Source: Patiria pectinifera
Lineage: Eukaryota > Echinodermata > Asteroidea > Valvatida > Asterinidae
Assembly: GCA_029964075.1 (NCBI GenBank)
Contig: CM057140.1
Coordinates: 4,978,643 to 5,042,642 of the forward strand
DNA length: 64,000 bases
Direction: 5' to 3'
This document shows positions 33,665 through 45,600 of this stretch, piece after piece. Made by a program: the position numbers and the translations under genes. Each line of letters begins with the position of its first letter. Position 1 is the stretch's first letter. A model generated the notes under the pieces. The model had not been told where the DNA came from and did not search any database. It worked only from the letters and a program-made list of their open reading frames with translations.

Positions 33665-36600
33665 ATGGAGCCGGAGTCGGAGGGCGCAGACATTTTAAAC
33701 GATGTTGTGACTAGTTTTCACGTCGGTAAATATGCCGACTGTCTATCAATATTGGCAGAAATATCTGCTGTCAGTAAATGCGGAAAGTCAATAGTTGGTC
33801 AGTGTCTTCTGGAAAACAACCTGGTCGTCTGCACATACAAGGTTCAGGCCCCAGGTTGGACGACGTCTTCATTGCACATGTTGCAATGCAATTGCATTAC
33901 CCATAATCCATGTAATCTAGACCCGTGAACGTGACGTTGTATACAACGCCACGTTCACGGGTCTACCCATAATCATGCCCATTGCGTAATACGACTGACA
34001 CTACCCCTAGACCCGTGAACGTGGCGTTGTATATGTTAAGCCCCAACTATCACATCAGTCCCAACTATAGTTGGGACTGACCCAACTATAGTACGGCAGT
34101 TGGGTCGGCCCAACTACAGTTGGGACTGTGCGATAGTTGGGTTGGCCCAACTATAGTTAGGACTGGAGTTCCATGGTCATGATAATTGAATTGATGGTGC
34201 ATGCTGGCACCATGTATTCGTCGTGCATGTGTGTTGCATATAGTCCGAGTAACTTGGACCAAACTTATCGCCTTTTTAACATTCGGACATGGTCTGGCGA
34301 TAGTATTAAGTAAGGTCCAAGCTAATAATAGTGCGAGCTGGACAACATCATCCTGTCACTCTCCCAAAAACCAACATTTTCCAACAAAAAACATCAGATT
34401 TCACCCTCAAAACGGCCTCCAAATTACTAGATATGCAACACTGTACCTGAGGTACAAGTAGACATCGATGATTAAGATGGTTGTACTGAAGTTTACTTAC
34501 GATCCGGAAGAAAAGTGAAATTTCCCGTTCAATTCTGAGAGCTCCCCTTGCGACTCGTGTTAATGTTTGAACGACGCGATTTCTTCTTCATGCCCAGTGT
34601 AAATTTGATGGTCCCCGTATCCCGAGTGCGATTCCGTTACCGAGCGCGCGCGATGCATCGATTATGATAATAATTTAAACACAAGTGCATTTCCAACTTT
34701 AAAAAGGAATCGGAACCAGCTTGAACTGGTATCCGCCATAAAAGCTGCGCTAGTTCCCAACTCCCTATTATAGTTCGAAATGCACATGTGTTTACAAACG
34801 TGATCCAGTCTACTCATTATCATAATCGATGCATCGCGCGCTCGGTAACGGAATCGTACTCGGGAAACGGGGACCAGCGAATGTACGATGGGCATGAAGA
34901 AGAAATCGCGTCGTTCAAACATTAACACAAGTCAGAAATTTAACATGTTCAAGATCGCGAGTGGAGCTCTCAGAATTGAACGGGAAATTTCACTTTTCTT
35001 CTGGATCGTAAGTAAACTTCAGTACAACCATCTTAATCATCGATGTCTACTTGTACCTCAGGTGGCATATCTAGTAATTTGGAGGCCGTTGGAGGGTGAA
35101 ATCTGATGTTTTTTGTTGGAAAATGTTGGTTTTTGGGAGAGTGACAGGATGATGTTGTCCAGCTCGCACTATTAGCTTGGACCTTACTATCGCCAGATCA
35201 CGTCCAAATGTTAAAAAAGGCAATAAGTTGGGTCCAAGTTACTCGCACTATGTTGCATACAGGGCCGGCCTGCCACGTGGCACTGCTTAATTGGATGAGT
35301 TGTCCAGCTGGTTTTTTTTAGTCCAGCAACATTTTGCAAAATTCAAAGATTGGCGTGGCCGGCCAACTATAGATGGGCCCCACCCATAGCTAATGTCAAA
35401 GCGGTCCCAAGTAAAGTCGGACATGTAACGGAGCTGTAGGGAATGTTTTATAGTCGTACATCAATGTAAACTACAGTTGGGACACCGCAAAATAAAAAGA
35501 TTAGAGTGTCCCAACTATAGATGGGCCCCCTTGATGAGTCCCAACTATAGTTGGGCCAGCCCAACTATGGAACTACAGTTGGGACCGTCCCAACTATAGT
35601 TGGGACCGATACCATAGTTGGGGCGTAACATATACAACGCCACGCGCTTCCCTCGGGTAAATACAAGCGAAAGCATTCTATCTTTTGATCCGCTACATAT
35701 AACCATGTATAATTTTGCCCATAGGTGAATCACTTACTTGTTGGGCTTCCTGTTAATTTACGTCAACTAACCGACTTACATGTACATGGCAGGATGACCG
35801 TAATACCATGTAAAATTCTGCTGAATTCACTTTGAAAGTCTTTGTTCCATTGTGCAAGGGTTTGTTTTAAGGATCTTTCAAAAAATGAAGGTTTTTCAAA
35901 CCAAATGTGCCATATTTGTCTAATCTTTTTCATTTTTCCTTCATCTTCATAATTCTGCCGAAAAAAAAAATAGGCCTATTCTGCTGATTTTCTGCACAAC
36001 TCATTTTTGTATGCAAATATTCTGTCAAATGTAGCCGAAATTCGGCTAGAACGGTCACTCCATCTTAGTAACCGCGGATCACAATAGAGTGTTTTTACTA
36101 CAGACTGAAGTGTGGCTATGTACATGTATGTAGCCACATTCACTGGTCTACACTACCCCTAGATCTAAGGGTATTACTAGTCCGAGTAACTTGGACCCAA
36201 CTTATCGCCTTTTTAACATTCGGACATGGTCTGGCGATAGTGGGGTCCAAGATAATGGTTATATGTATGCCGAGCAACACAATTCTGTCATTGACCCAAA
36301 AACCCAACATTGCCCAACAAACACATCAAAATTTCACCCTCAAAACGGCCTCCTATGTTAAATGTCCGAATGTTAAAAAGGCGATAAGTTGGGTCCAAGT
36401 TACTCGGACTAGGGTATTACTTGTAATACCCATAGTACTAGGGGTAGACTGACACAACGTTGTACACAACGGAGTCCAACCTGGACTAGGCATTTAAGAT
36501 GTCATGGTTGTAATTTACCTGGTATAAACTGGTCACACGGCACAATCACGAACATGGTATGGTAGAGTTTTGGCTTTGCTGGTATTTTGTAGCTGGAGAG

Positions 36601-39600
36601 TTACCCAGCCCTAAATTTTATCATTGGGTTGTCATTAGGGCTGGAGGAAGTTGTTCACCAAAACCAGCAGCATTGGCGTTCAACAACCAACTGGAATCAT
36701 ACAGGCAATCACTACTTGGGAACGATTCTGTAGGGCTTCACTTTTTGTACTGCAATGCACATTTTTTTTGCCGGGGTTGTCGAATAACTGTGAAGGGGTT
36801 TTGAAGGAGCTGCAGAAGGATCTTGTGAATGAAAAAGGTCAGGGAATTGGGAGAGATGCAGATGCGAAGTTTGGACGCTTCAATTCGTCGGGCGAATCAG
36901 CTGCAGCAAGATACATCTGAACTGCTTGTGACGTCTTAGGACCAAGGGGCGACCAGAAGAATGGTTGCAAGGCAAAGTGGGAGGCATTTTGTTCTCAGAC
37001 GTTGGGAGAGAAGTCAGAGGTGTCCAGTTTCCGGATGAATCGCTTCAATAACTTCTTTCAAGGGGCAACAGGGTTGTTCTTTCATAGGAACCACATAAAC
37101 ATGAAGCATGAAAGCGTAAAGCTTGACTGCGACAGTGAAGAAGTTCAAAGTCTGATCAGGGCCCTTGGTATTGTCTACTACGTCATTTCTGGCCCATTTT
37201 GGAATCTTTTGCAGAGCAATGTACACTACTTGGATCAGTATGTCCAAGAGATGTTGAAGAGATTTGAAGAGTGGTCCCAGGACTGCAGCATCTTGTTGAC
37301 TGATCCGGTCAGTGTTTTTCCTGAGTTTGCTGTTCCCTTCGACAAGGTGAGGAAATGTTTGGTTGATGACACGGTGTCGGGCCATGCATTGACAAAGACT
37401 GCACTAGAAACCATAATGATGGGATTCGTCAAAGTCACACGGAAACAGCTTGCTGATTTCTTGCCAGAAGGGGTGTATGGTTCTGCTCCAGAAGATGGTC
37501 TCCGTGAAAAGATGAGGCATTGCAAACTGACAAACCTTGTTTCGGAGTGCGAATTTGGTGATCTTGATTTCAGTCAGTTCAGGCGCAGACATGCTTCTCT
37601 GCATTATCATTCTAGTGTGCAGATGGTCAAACGGAATCAGACAATTTCAGGCTGGCCCTCCTTTCAAAGTCTGACGAGGAACGAGTGAGGTTGCTGGAGG
37701 TGGCGAGGAAAAAGAGTTCGCATCTTAAACAAAAACATAGAGAGGCTGAGAGGGAAGTTGTAGGGAAGACTGAAGAGTGTTTGAGAGAATCTAACAGGAA
37801 GAAGAAAGAAAAGGAAGCACTCCGGCTAGAGCAAAAGAAGAAGCTTGTTGAGGTTGCAAAGCAACATGGTGGTCCCTGCGTCAAACCATGTGATGTTGAT
37901 GAGGCAGTGAAACATGCAATCAGTCATAAACAAAAACTTGAGATAATTAAGGATGAAGTCAGGTACTTGAAAAGTGTTCTTGGTGTTGTAGATAAGCGCC
38001 TTGTTTTCGGTAAGAAGAGCGTTCAAGAACTGATGTCAGACTTGAAAGAAGTTTTGAAGATGTCTGGCGAATCGACTTCCAGCTCTGAGCATGCCATAGA
38101 TTCGCTAACTGATGATAACCTTGACTTGGGTAAGGCTGGAAAAAAAAACGGAAACAATCAGGAGACCCAGCCGAACCTAGTAAAAAGCAAAGGTTGTCAG
38201 TGTCACATGAGAGCGCAGATAATTCATTATCAGAATGTAACACTGAATTTTCATATAGTTTTCATTCACAAGGAGAGTGGGTAGCAGTCGCATATGAAAC
38301 TGAGTGGTTTATCGGGAGTGTATTGGAGGTCAAATCATCAGAGGAAGCCGTCATTCAGTTTATGAGCAGAGGCCATCAAAACACATATCGCTGGCCTAGA
38401 GTTGATGATGTTGACACAGTTGACAGTAAATTTGTTTTCGCTAATGCTTTTGATGTGTGTACAGCAAATGGCAGAACGTGGTCAGTAGCTGAGTGCGACT
38501 ATCTGCAGGAGCTTTACACAAATTATTGCTCCCTGTACTTTGTTGTTCCTCTTCTGGATTTGTAATTTAAGTACACAATAAGTGGGAAAAAATGCAAAAG
38601 TACACCGTTAAACTTAACTTGTGGCAACTTTTAAATAATCAGCATAAAACATAACGTAAATCATGGTGTGAATTGAAAGTCCCAAAAAGTGAATCGCTGT
38701 TAATTTTCTTAAGATACCGGTTACAAAGAAAATATACAATTTAATTAACATTTTCATGATTAATTATGCGGTTAACATGTTTGTAATCTAAACATTGCTC
38801 CTTTAAGATCATTCATTTGAAGATTTTTTCACAGAATATTTGTCAAATTCCAGTTTCTTTGAAACCTGCATATAGACTACATAACTTTGTCAATGTGCCA
38901 TTTTTGTAAACTTCCCATTGATTGCCATTATCCAAGAGTGCACCTTTTAAGCGATTATCATTTATACATATTATAATGTATATTTTTTATAAACCAAATG
39001 CCAATTATGTATGTGTTGGAAATAACTATTTGTTTATAAGTTAATTGCGTTAATACTATATCATGAATATATCACAAACTATACGAATGTGTAAAAACCC
39101 ATTGAGTGCACCTTTAAAGTCAAATATCATATTAATCAAATGGCATAATCTTTTTTAGATATGCTTCCTACATTGATGTTAAGCCTTAGGGTTAACATTT
39201 GAAAGATCTTGCAACTTGAACTGTAATAATGTGTAATTGGAAATGAACATAACATGATTGAACATGAAATAAACAACTTCTTAACCAAAAATTGTGTTTT
39301 TAAACCTATTTTTTGGTCAAAATTTTGCACAATTTATAATGTTAAATCTAAAAACTAATGTGGCCTGACGTTGCGAACTTAGCAAGTTCTTCTTCAGAGG
39401 CTAAAACAGAAATGACAGAGGTACATACATAAACATGGTTGCACACTTGACATGCAGGGCTGAAGGAAGAAACACAAAAGGAGGATTAGGGGCGAAAGGT
39501 GTGAAAAGATGCCTGGGAGGGTGGATGAGAGAACAAAGATACAAAGGACTGCCAGATTTTACCTTCACAATTCTGTCATTGACCCCAAAACCCAACATTG

Positions 39601-42600
39601 CCCAACAAAAACATCAAATTTCACCCTCAAAACGGCCTCCAATGTTAAATGTCCGAATGTTAAAAAGGCGATAAGTTGGGTCCAAGTTACTCGGACTAGG
39701 GTATTACTTGTAATACCCATAGTACTAGGGGTAGGCTGACACAACGTTGTACACAACGTTGTACACAACTGAGTCCAACCTGGATTGGGCATTTAAGATG
39801 TCATGGTTATAATTTACCTGGTATAAACTGGTCACACGGCGTAATCACGAACATGGTATGGTAGAGTTTTGGCTATGCTGGTATTTTGTAGCTGGAGAGT
39901 AACCCAGTCCAACATTTTATCATTGGGTTGTCATTAGGGCTGTAGGAAGTTGTTCACCAACATCATTGGCCGGTCCCCCCCAAAAAATTCGAAAATGTGC
40001 AATCATGTTTGTCCCAGTTACACACTAACTTCAACTGGAATTTACCCAATGCTGCTGGTTTTAGCACTTAATTTTTTTTTACGATGTCAAAAAACGAAAC
40101 TTATAGTGGCAGTTCTGCGCTTGCAGTTTTGCGGTTTGCATGGAATGCATGTACTTTGTCATGTTTGTTTGCCATCGTTATCTGATCGATGGCGGCGTGA
40201 TGGTGTGGTGATACATGGCCTGTTTGATCTGTGCTTGTGCTAACTCCTTCTATTCCTACATGTACCTCCATGGTAGGCCTATATGAAGCTGCAGTAGTCA
40301 TAGTCCGAAAATGTGGGACTCTCAATACTGTGTATGAGAGTCTCAAAACTTAGGTATCCATATCGTGCAAAAGTTTGTGCTGCATAATAAAACCATGGAG
40401 TTATAGCTCCATGATAAAACCAGTGTGAATCAAATTTGCAAGCTTCTTACTCACTACAGTTTCCTCAATGTTCCCCGAAACTTCTGCCTCACGAAGTTGC
40501 TGTTGAGAGCATTGCATCACCAAAAATTCAGCTTTTAATTCAAGTTTTACAGAGAGTTATCGAAATCCAAACATGAACATCACGTTGATGTGTACTGCAA
40601 TGCATTGTGCAAAAAGACTCAACTGTAAAATTTTCATCTTGTACATAAAACAGCGCCCTCTTGTTGTAGTCCAGCGGATATGTGACAAAACATCGATGAA
40701 TTGTTCACTTTTGCATAAAAGCGTGAAACTTGGCACAGATGTTTATATTCATGCGAGAAAATGTTTTAGATGTGAAGGCATCGCAAATTTACCCTTTTTG
40801 GGGCGTGGCACCATTTAAAAAATGGGGGCGCGACTTGTCGTGCCACCACAAAAGTACCTTTTTGGGGGCGTGGCAGGCATTAAAAGAAAAGGGGGGGGGT
40901 AATTATTATGCCCACTTTGGAAAACATTGTGCCCATATTTCATGAACGAATAAAACGTCCCACAGACGTTTATATTCATGAGAAAAAAATTTCCAGATGT
41001 GGAGCCATCTCGAACACATCCTTTTAGGGGCGTGGCAACCATATAAGAAAAAAGGTGGGGCGGGGTTTTCATTATGCCCACCCTGGAAATATTGTTCCCA
41101 CATTCATAGAGAAATGGAACTTTCCACAGACATTGACAATCATGAGAAAAACAATTCCAGATGTGGAGCCATCGCGAACACACCCTTAATCTATATAATT
41201 ATGTCTTTGTGAAGTTTCCTGCTTTTGTAACAAGTGGGAAGAACCGTTTTTACTGCGGGCACGACAAGTCCCGCCCCCTTTTTTTAAATGGATGCCACGC
41301 CCCTAAAAGAGTAAATTTGCGATTGCTCCACATCTAAAACATTTTCTCGCATGAATATAAACATCTGTTCCAAGTTTCACGCTTTTATGCAAAAGTGCAC
41401 AATTTTTTTCACATATCCGCTGGACTATTGATCTGAGTGAATGCAGAATGTTTTAATTTTTTAACAGAGGGCGCTATGTTCTTTTGGCCATCGATTAAAA
41501 AACAAGTAAGCTGCAAGGCACTTCGTGCATCTACCCAGAAAACTTTGTGAATCGCACTCACATTTCTAGATCATGGAGAATGACGTAGATGGTTTTTGAA
41601 CTGCCAAAAACCTGCCTTAAAATTGGATTTAAGGTCTCAATTTGCGCAGGTGACATCTTTGCAACTATAGCAATTTGATGCGTGTGTTGTGTGGGCATTA
41701 AATTAGCCGAATGGTGAGTAAAACACGTCAGTACATGTAGTAATTTTGCATGTTTTCATGCATACACAGTCCCGGTCTGCTGTAGTCATAGACTCATGTG
41801 CAAGAAGAAGACTATTCAGATTTTTTTCAAATTTGGTTTGAACTCAATTATTGGGTTTGGAATTTACAAACCAACCATACACATCCAACCATAAAAAAAT
41901 GGCCTTCCATTGTTTGTGACCCAAGCTAAAGAAAAAAACTGGAACACACCCCAATTTGCTCCATGGTCTCTGATTGTTACCACATTCAATCACTATTCAC
42001 TAGTGGTCTTGTTCATGAATAGCCTGCCCATTCGAATGATCAGAGAGTTCTCAGCCATTTCTGTTCAACATTACAGCTCTGGGGACTGGGGTGTTTTTGT
42101 AATGGCCCAGTGGTCGTTGAATCTCACAAACATGACAAACTTTATACCCAATCATCATGGAGGGTGTTGGCATGAGGCACCTCACTCGTCACTTTTTGTT
42201 GGCATGACTGTGAGCTCAGTGGGCACTTCCGGTGAAAAAAAAACTAGGATACTCTGATTTTGAAATCTCTGGTCTCTCCCACCACTAATTGCCTTTCAAT
42301 CATTTTGTCTTATTTTTTTTTGTTTTTCAGGAACAGTTGAATGCAGACGTCAGAATAGGTGTGTCTGAGAGGATTGACAGACTGAGCAAGATATCAGTGA
42401 CAATGCAAGGTTAATAATCTAGGCTAAAAGTAACAAGCATTAGATTGATCAGATATGGATTCCTTGCATTTTCTAGTGTGCTGTCTGCAGATGAAGTGGG
42501 GGGTTGGTGGGGGGGGGGTAGTGTATTACATAAACTTAAGGATTAACGGATACTTGGCTTTGAACTAAATTTATGATCATGCCATGTTTTCGGACATTTA

Positions 42601-45600
42601 TCCCCTTTATGGCAGTTAAGAACAAAAACAAGCTAGAACGTACTTTGTTTTGAAACCCGCAAAATGTTCACCATACACGTATATAAAACAGTGGAGTTTT
42701 ACGTACATTACAATGTACTACATGTATACAGGGTGGTAAAAAAACAACAACGGAACCTCATACTTCCACTACCTTGAGACTCAAACCACCTGTACCAATT
42801 GATGGAGAATCCTCTTAGAAGAATTATGATGCCAAAATATCCCGATTCGGTCCAGTAGTTTTTGCTGCAGAGCCTATTTTGTGAAGGATACTTTTTTCAT
42901 GTGGGTATTATTAGATAACAATCCCTCTATTCATTACAATGTATGTCAAATTCCCAGGCGCGGTTTAGTAATTCATTGGGACAAAAATTACCCCCACCTT
43001 GCTTCACAAAATAGGCTCTAGAACCAAAAAAAATTACTGGACCGAATCGGGCGATATTGGTTTCAGTTTTCTTCTAAAAAGATTCTCCGTGCATTGGTAT
43101 ACAAATGTATGTGGGTTGAGTCTCAGGGAAGTGGAAATATGAGGTTCCTTTTTTTTGGATAAAACTCTATATATTCTGACATTCCTGCACCTAATACATG
43201 TGAAGCATTGACCATTGCATAGGCATAGCAGCATGCTGACATTTTACAAAAGTTTTAAACAACAAAACGGTGATCTTGGCCACGCATTAAGAAGTTTCTT
43301 ACACATACATGTATTTTTATTGGTCTGAGTGAAAATTTGTATCACTGATATAGTATACTTTTTTTTCCATCTTTATAGGTTTACCTCCGTCTCTGAAAGC
43401 ACTTCCCGTTGAGTTAGCCATTTCCTTCAATACATCTGCATTACTCCTTCAACAAGTGAACCGCAAAGAACCAGTTTGGAGCAGTTGGAACCAGATTCGT
43501 CAGGCCACTGATCCTGTATCGACAGCTTGGAGTTGTATTCAGAAGATTACCATTGCAAACTTGCACAGAGGTTAGAAAGCTTAACCCGCCTAAGCAAACA
43601 TGTACATTCTGCGCCAAGTTGTCCTTGCAGTCAAAATCAATTAAGTGACTGTTTCCAACCCTAGAATTCCCAGCCCGCATAAAGCAGGACTGACTGCCTT
43701 GGACTGCTTTTAAAATAACTTGATACAGCTATGCTTTGACTCCAGGTGAGTGATAAAACAGCTGTGACCTCAACTTGCCTGCGTTGTCTGTTGACCCAGT
43801 TTGACTAGATACGGTGCTTGCTTGACATGTGATCTGACTGCTGGTGACTAGCCTTTGTTAAAAGTATAGCAGGGGAAGTGGAAGTGAATTTTGACTGAGA
43901 CTGCTTAAATAGCAGGAAGGTTAAAGGTATAGTCCATCATTTGTTATTTGTGCGTGTTGTTTGTTTGAAGCAACAAACGTGTTCAAAATCTAAAGAAGGG
44001 TGCTGAACAACTAACCTGAGTAAGTTTCAGCTCAGCTTCAGCTGTATATTCCGAGAAAAACAGCATTCTAGGATCTTGATTTCAAATCAAAAGTTGCTGA
44101 ATTATGTTTTGAATTGGGCCTGAATTCAGCGTCCGAGACACATTCTCAATTAGCCGATTGCAGCTATGCAATGTCGGCACTGATCCGACGAATTATAGCA
44201 ACCGCGCACGCGTGTGCGTCGTGCCAATGCTCGCGCGCGCTTCGCTGCAAAACAAAACAAACTACTAATTTAAATTTCCTACGGTGCGTCTTAAGAAGCA
44301 CCGTTGGAAAGGCCTTCTTTTGTTGATTTCTTCAAAATGACAGCTTGCCAGAAAGAATAATTTCACAGGTAGTTTAGTCCCCTTACTATCTTTCAACCAA
44401 GTATGTTTTTCAACAAGAATTACGCCATTTCCTTTTTAATAGCTGCAAATGATGGACTCCAGCTTTAGAGGAAATAACATTTTGAGAACCACCACTTCTT
44501 TATGAGGGATATGAAGGGAGGAACTTTTTTGAAAACCATGGGGATTTCTGACAGAATTGTCAAATAACCAACTTGTAACATGGCCAAGGAAATGTTCATG
44601 TTTTCCCCTTTAATGCACCAATTTCTGTTTTGTGTTTTTTCCTTGGCAGTACTCTGCACAATGGGTACTCCTGAGTCCAGACCAGATATTGAGAGACTTC
44701 TTGGAAAGATCACTGGTATCGCTCATTTAGGTAAGTTGTTTGCCACCCCCCCCCCAACCATCCCCCCCCCCCCCTCCGCCCCGTAAACCTCACATTCACA
44801 TATCCAGACTTGTATGACTCGGACTCGGACTCTAATCCGACTCGAGTCCCATTTCTGTGACTCAGACTGGGACTCGAGTCACAATGACAAATGACTTGGA
44901 CTTGACCCTGCGGACTCGACCTGCGTGACTTGGGACCCGACCAAAATTACCATAATTCACTTATAATTTTTTGTTAACTATTCCATTACGAATTATTTTG
45001 AAGGAGATCTTCTCCTGAGCAAGCGATACAGTCTGTGCGGTGCATACACAGCGCGTGCGTCTGGCTTGTTTCCGATATATTGATTGGGAAATCAATGTCT
45101 TGAAACATGTACCCCAGCGTCTACACTGATATTGCGTCAATGCAGGTTGATAGTGTTCGGTACCGGATTATCCTTTCCAGATACTAGTTTGAATTCTCAT
45201 ACATGTATAGTGGTGTTCCCTAACATGATGCATTCAACGTTCCCCTAACTTTCCTAATGCAGTGTTGCCAAACCTCTTTGTTGACAAACTTTAAATTCAT
45301 TCAGTTAAATACTGGTACTTTTATCTTAATAGTTCTTGCTGTTGAATCTTTAGAAACAATTTTAGTGTCATGAAATTTAATCCAAAATTCCGAAACGGTG
45401 GCGTTTGAAAATTGGGCACAAAATCGGCTGAGTGTTTCCTAACATGGCGCACTTTAACAAAACTCAGCAAACCCCACTTTAGCGTTTTTAAAAACATTTC
45501 TTTAAAGTTGGACATTTTTAAGAAAACCATTGTTATCTTTCCTCTCATACTGGACTAGAAATTTATCCGAAACTTATTTTCTTTAATATTTGGCGCATTT

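Noticed and set aside
36280-39958. LTR-type element flanked by ~390-bp repeats
   Set aside because: The repeats contain half of a MITE and its flank and do not have LTR-like ends; no gag, protease, reverse transcriptase or integrase is visible between them.
41910-42257. 115-codon plus-strand frame before FANCG exon 2
   Set aside because: No acceptor or donor that keeps the FANCG phase, and no similarity to the FANCG N-terminus.
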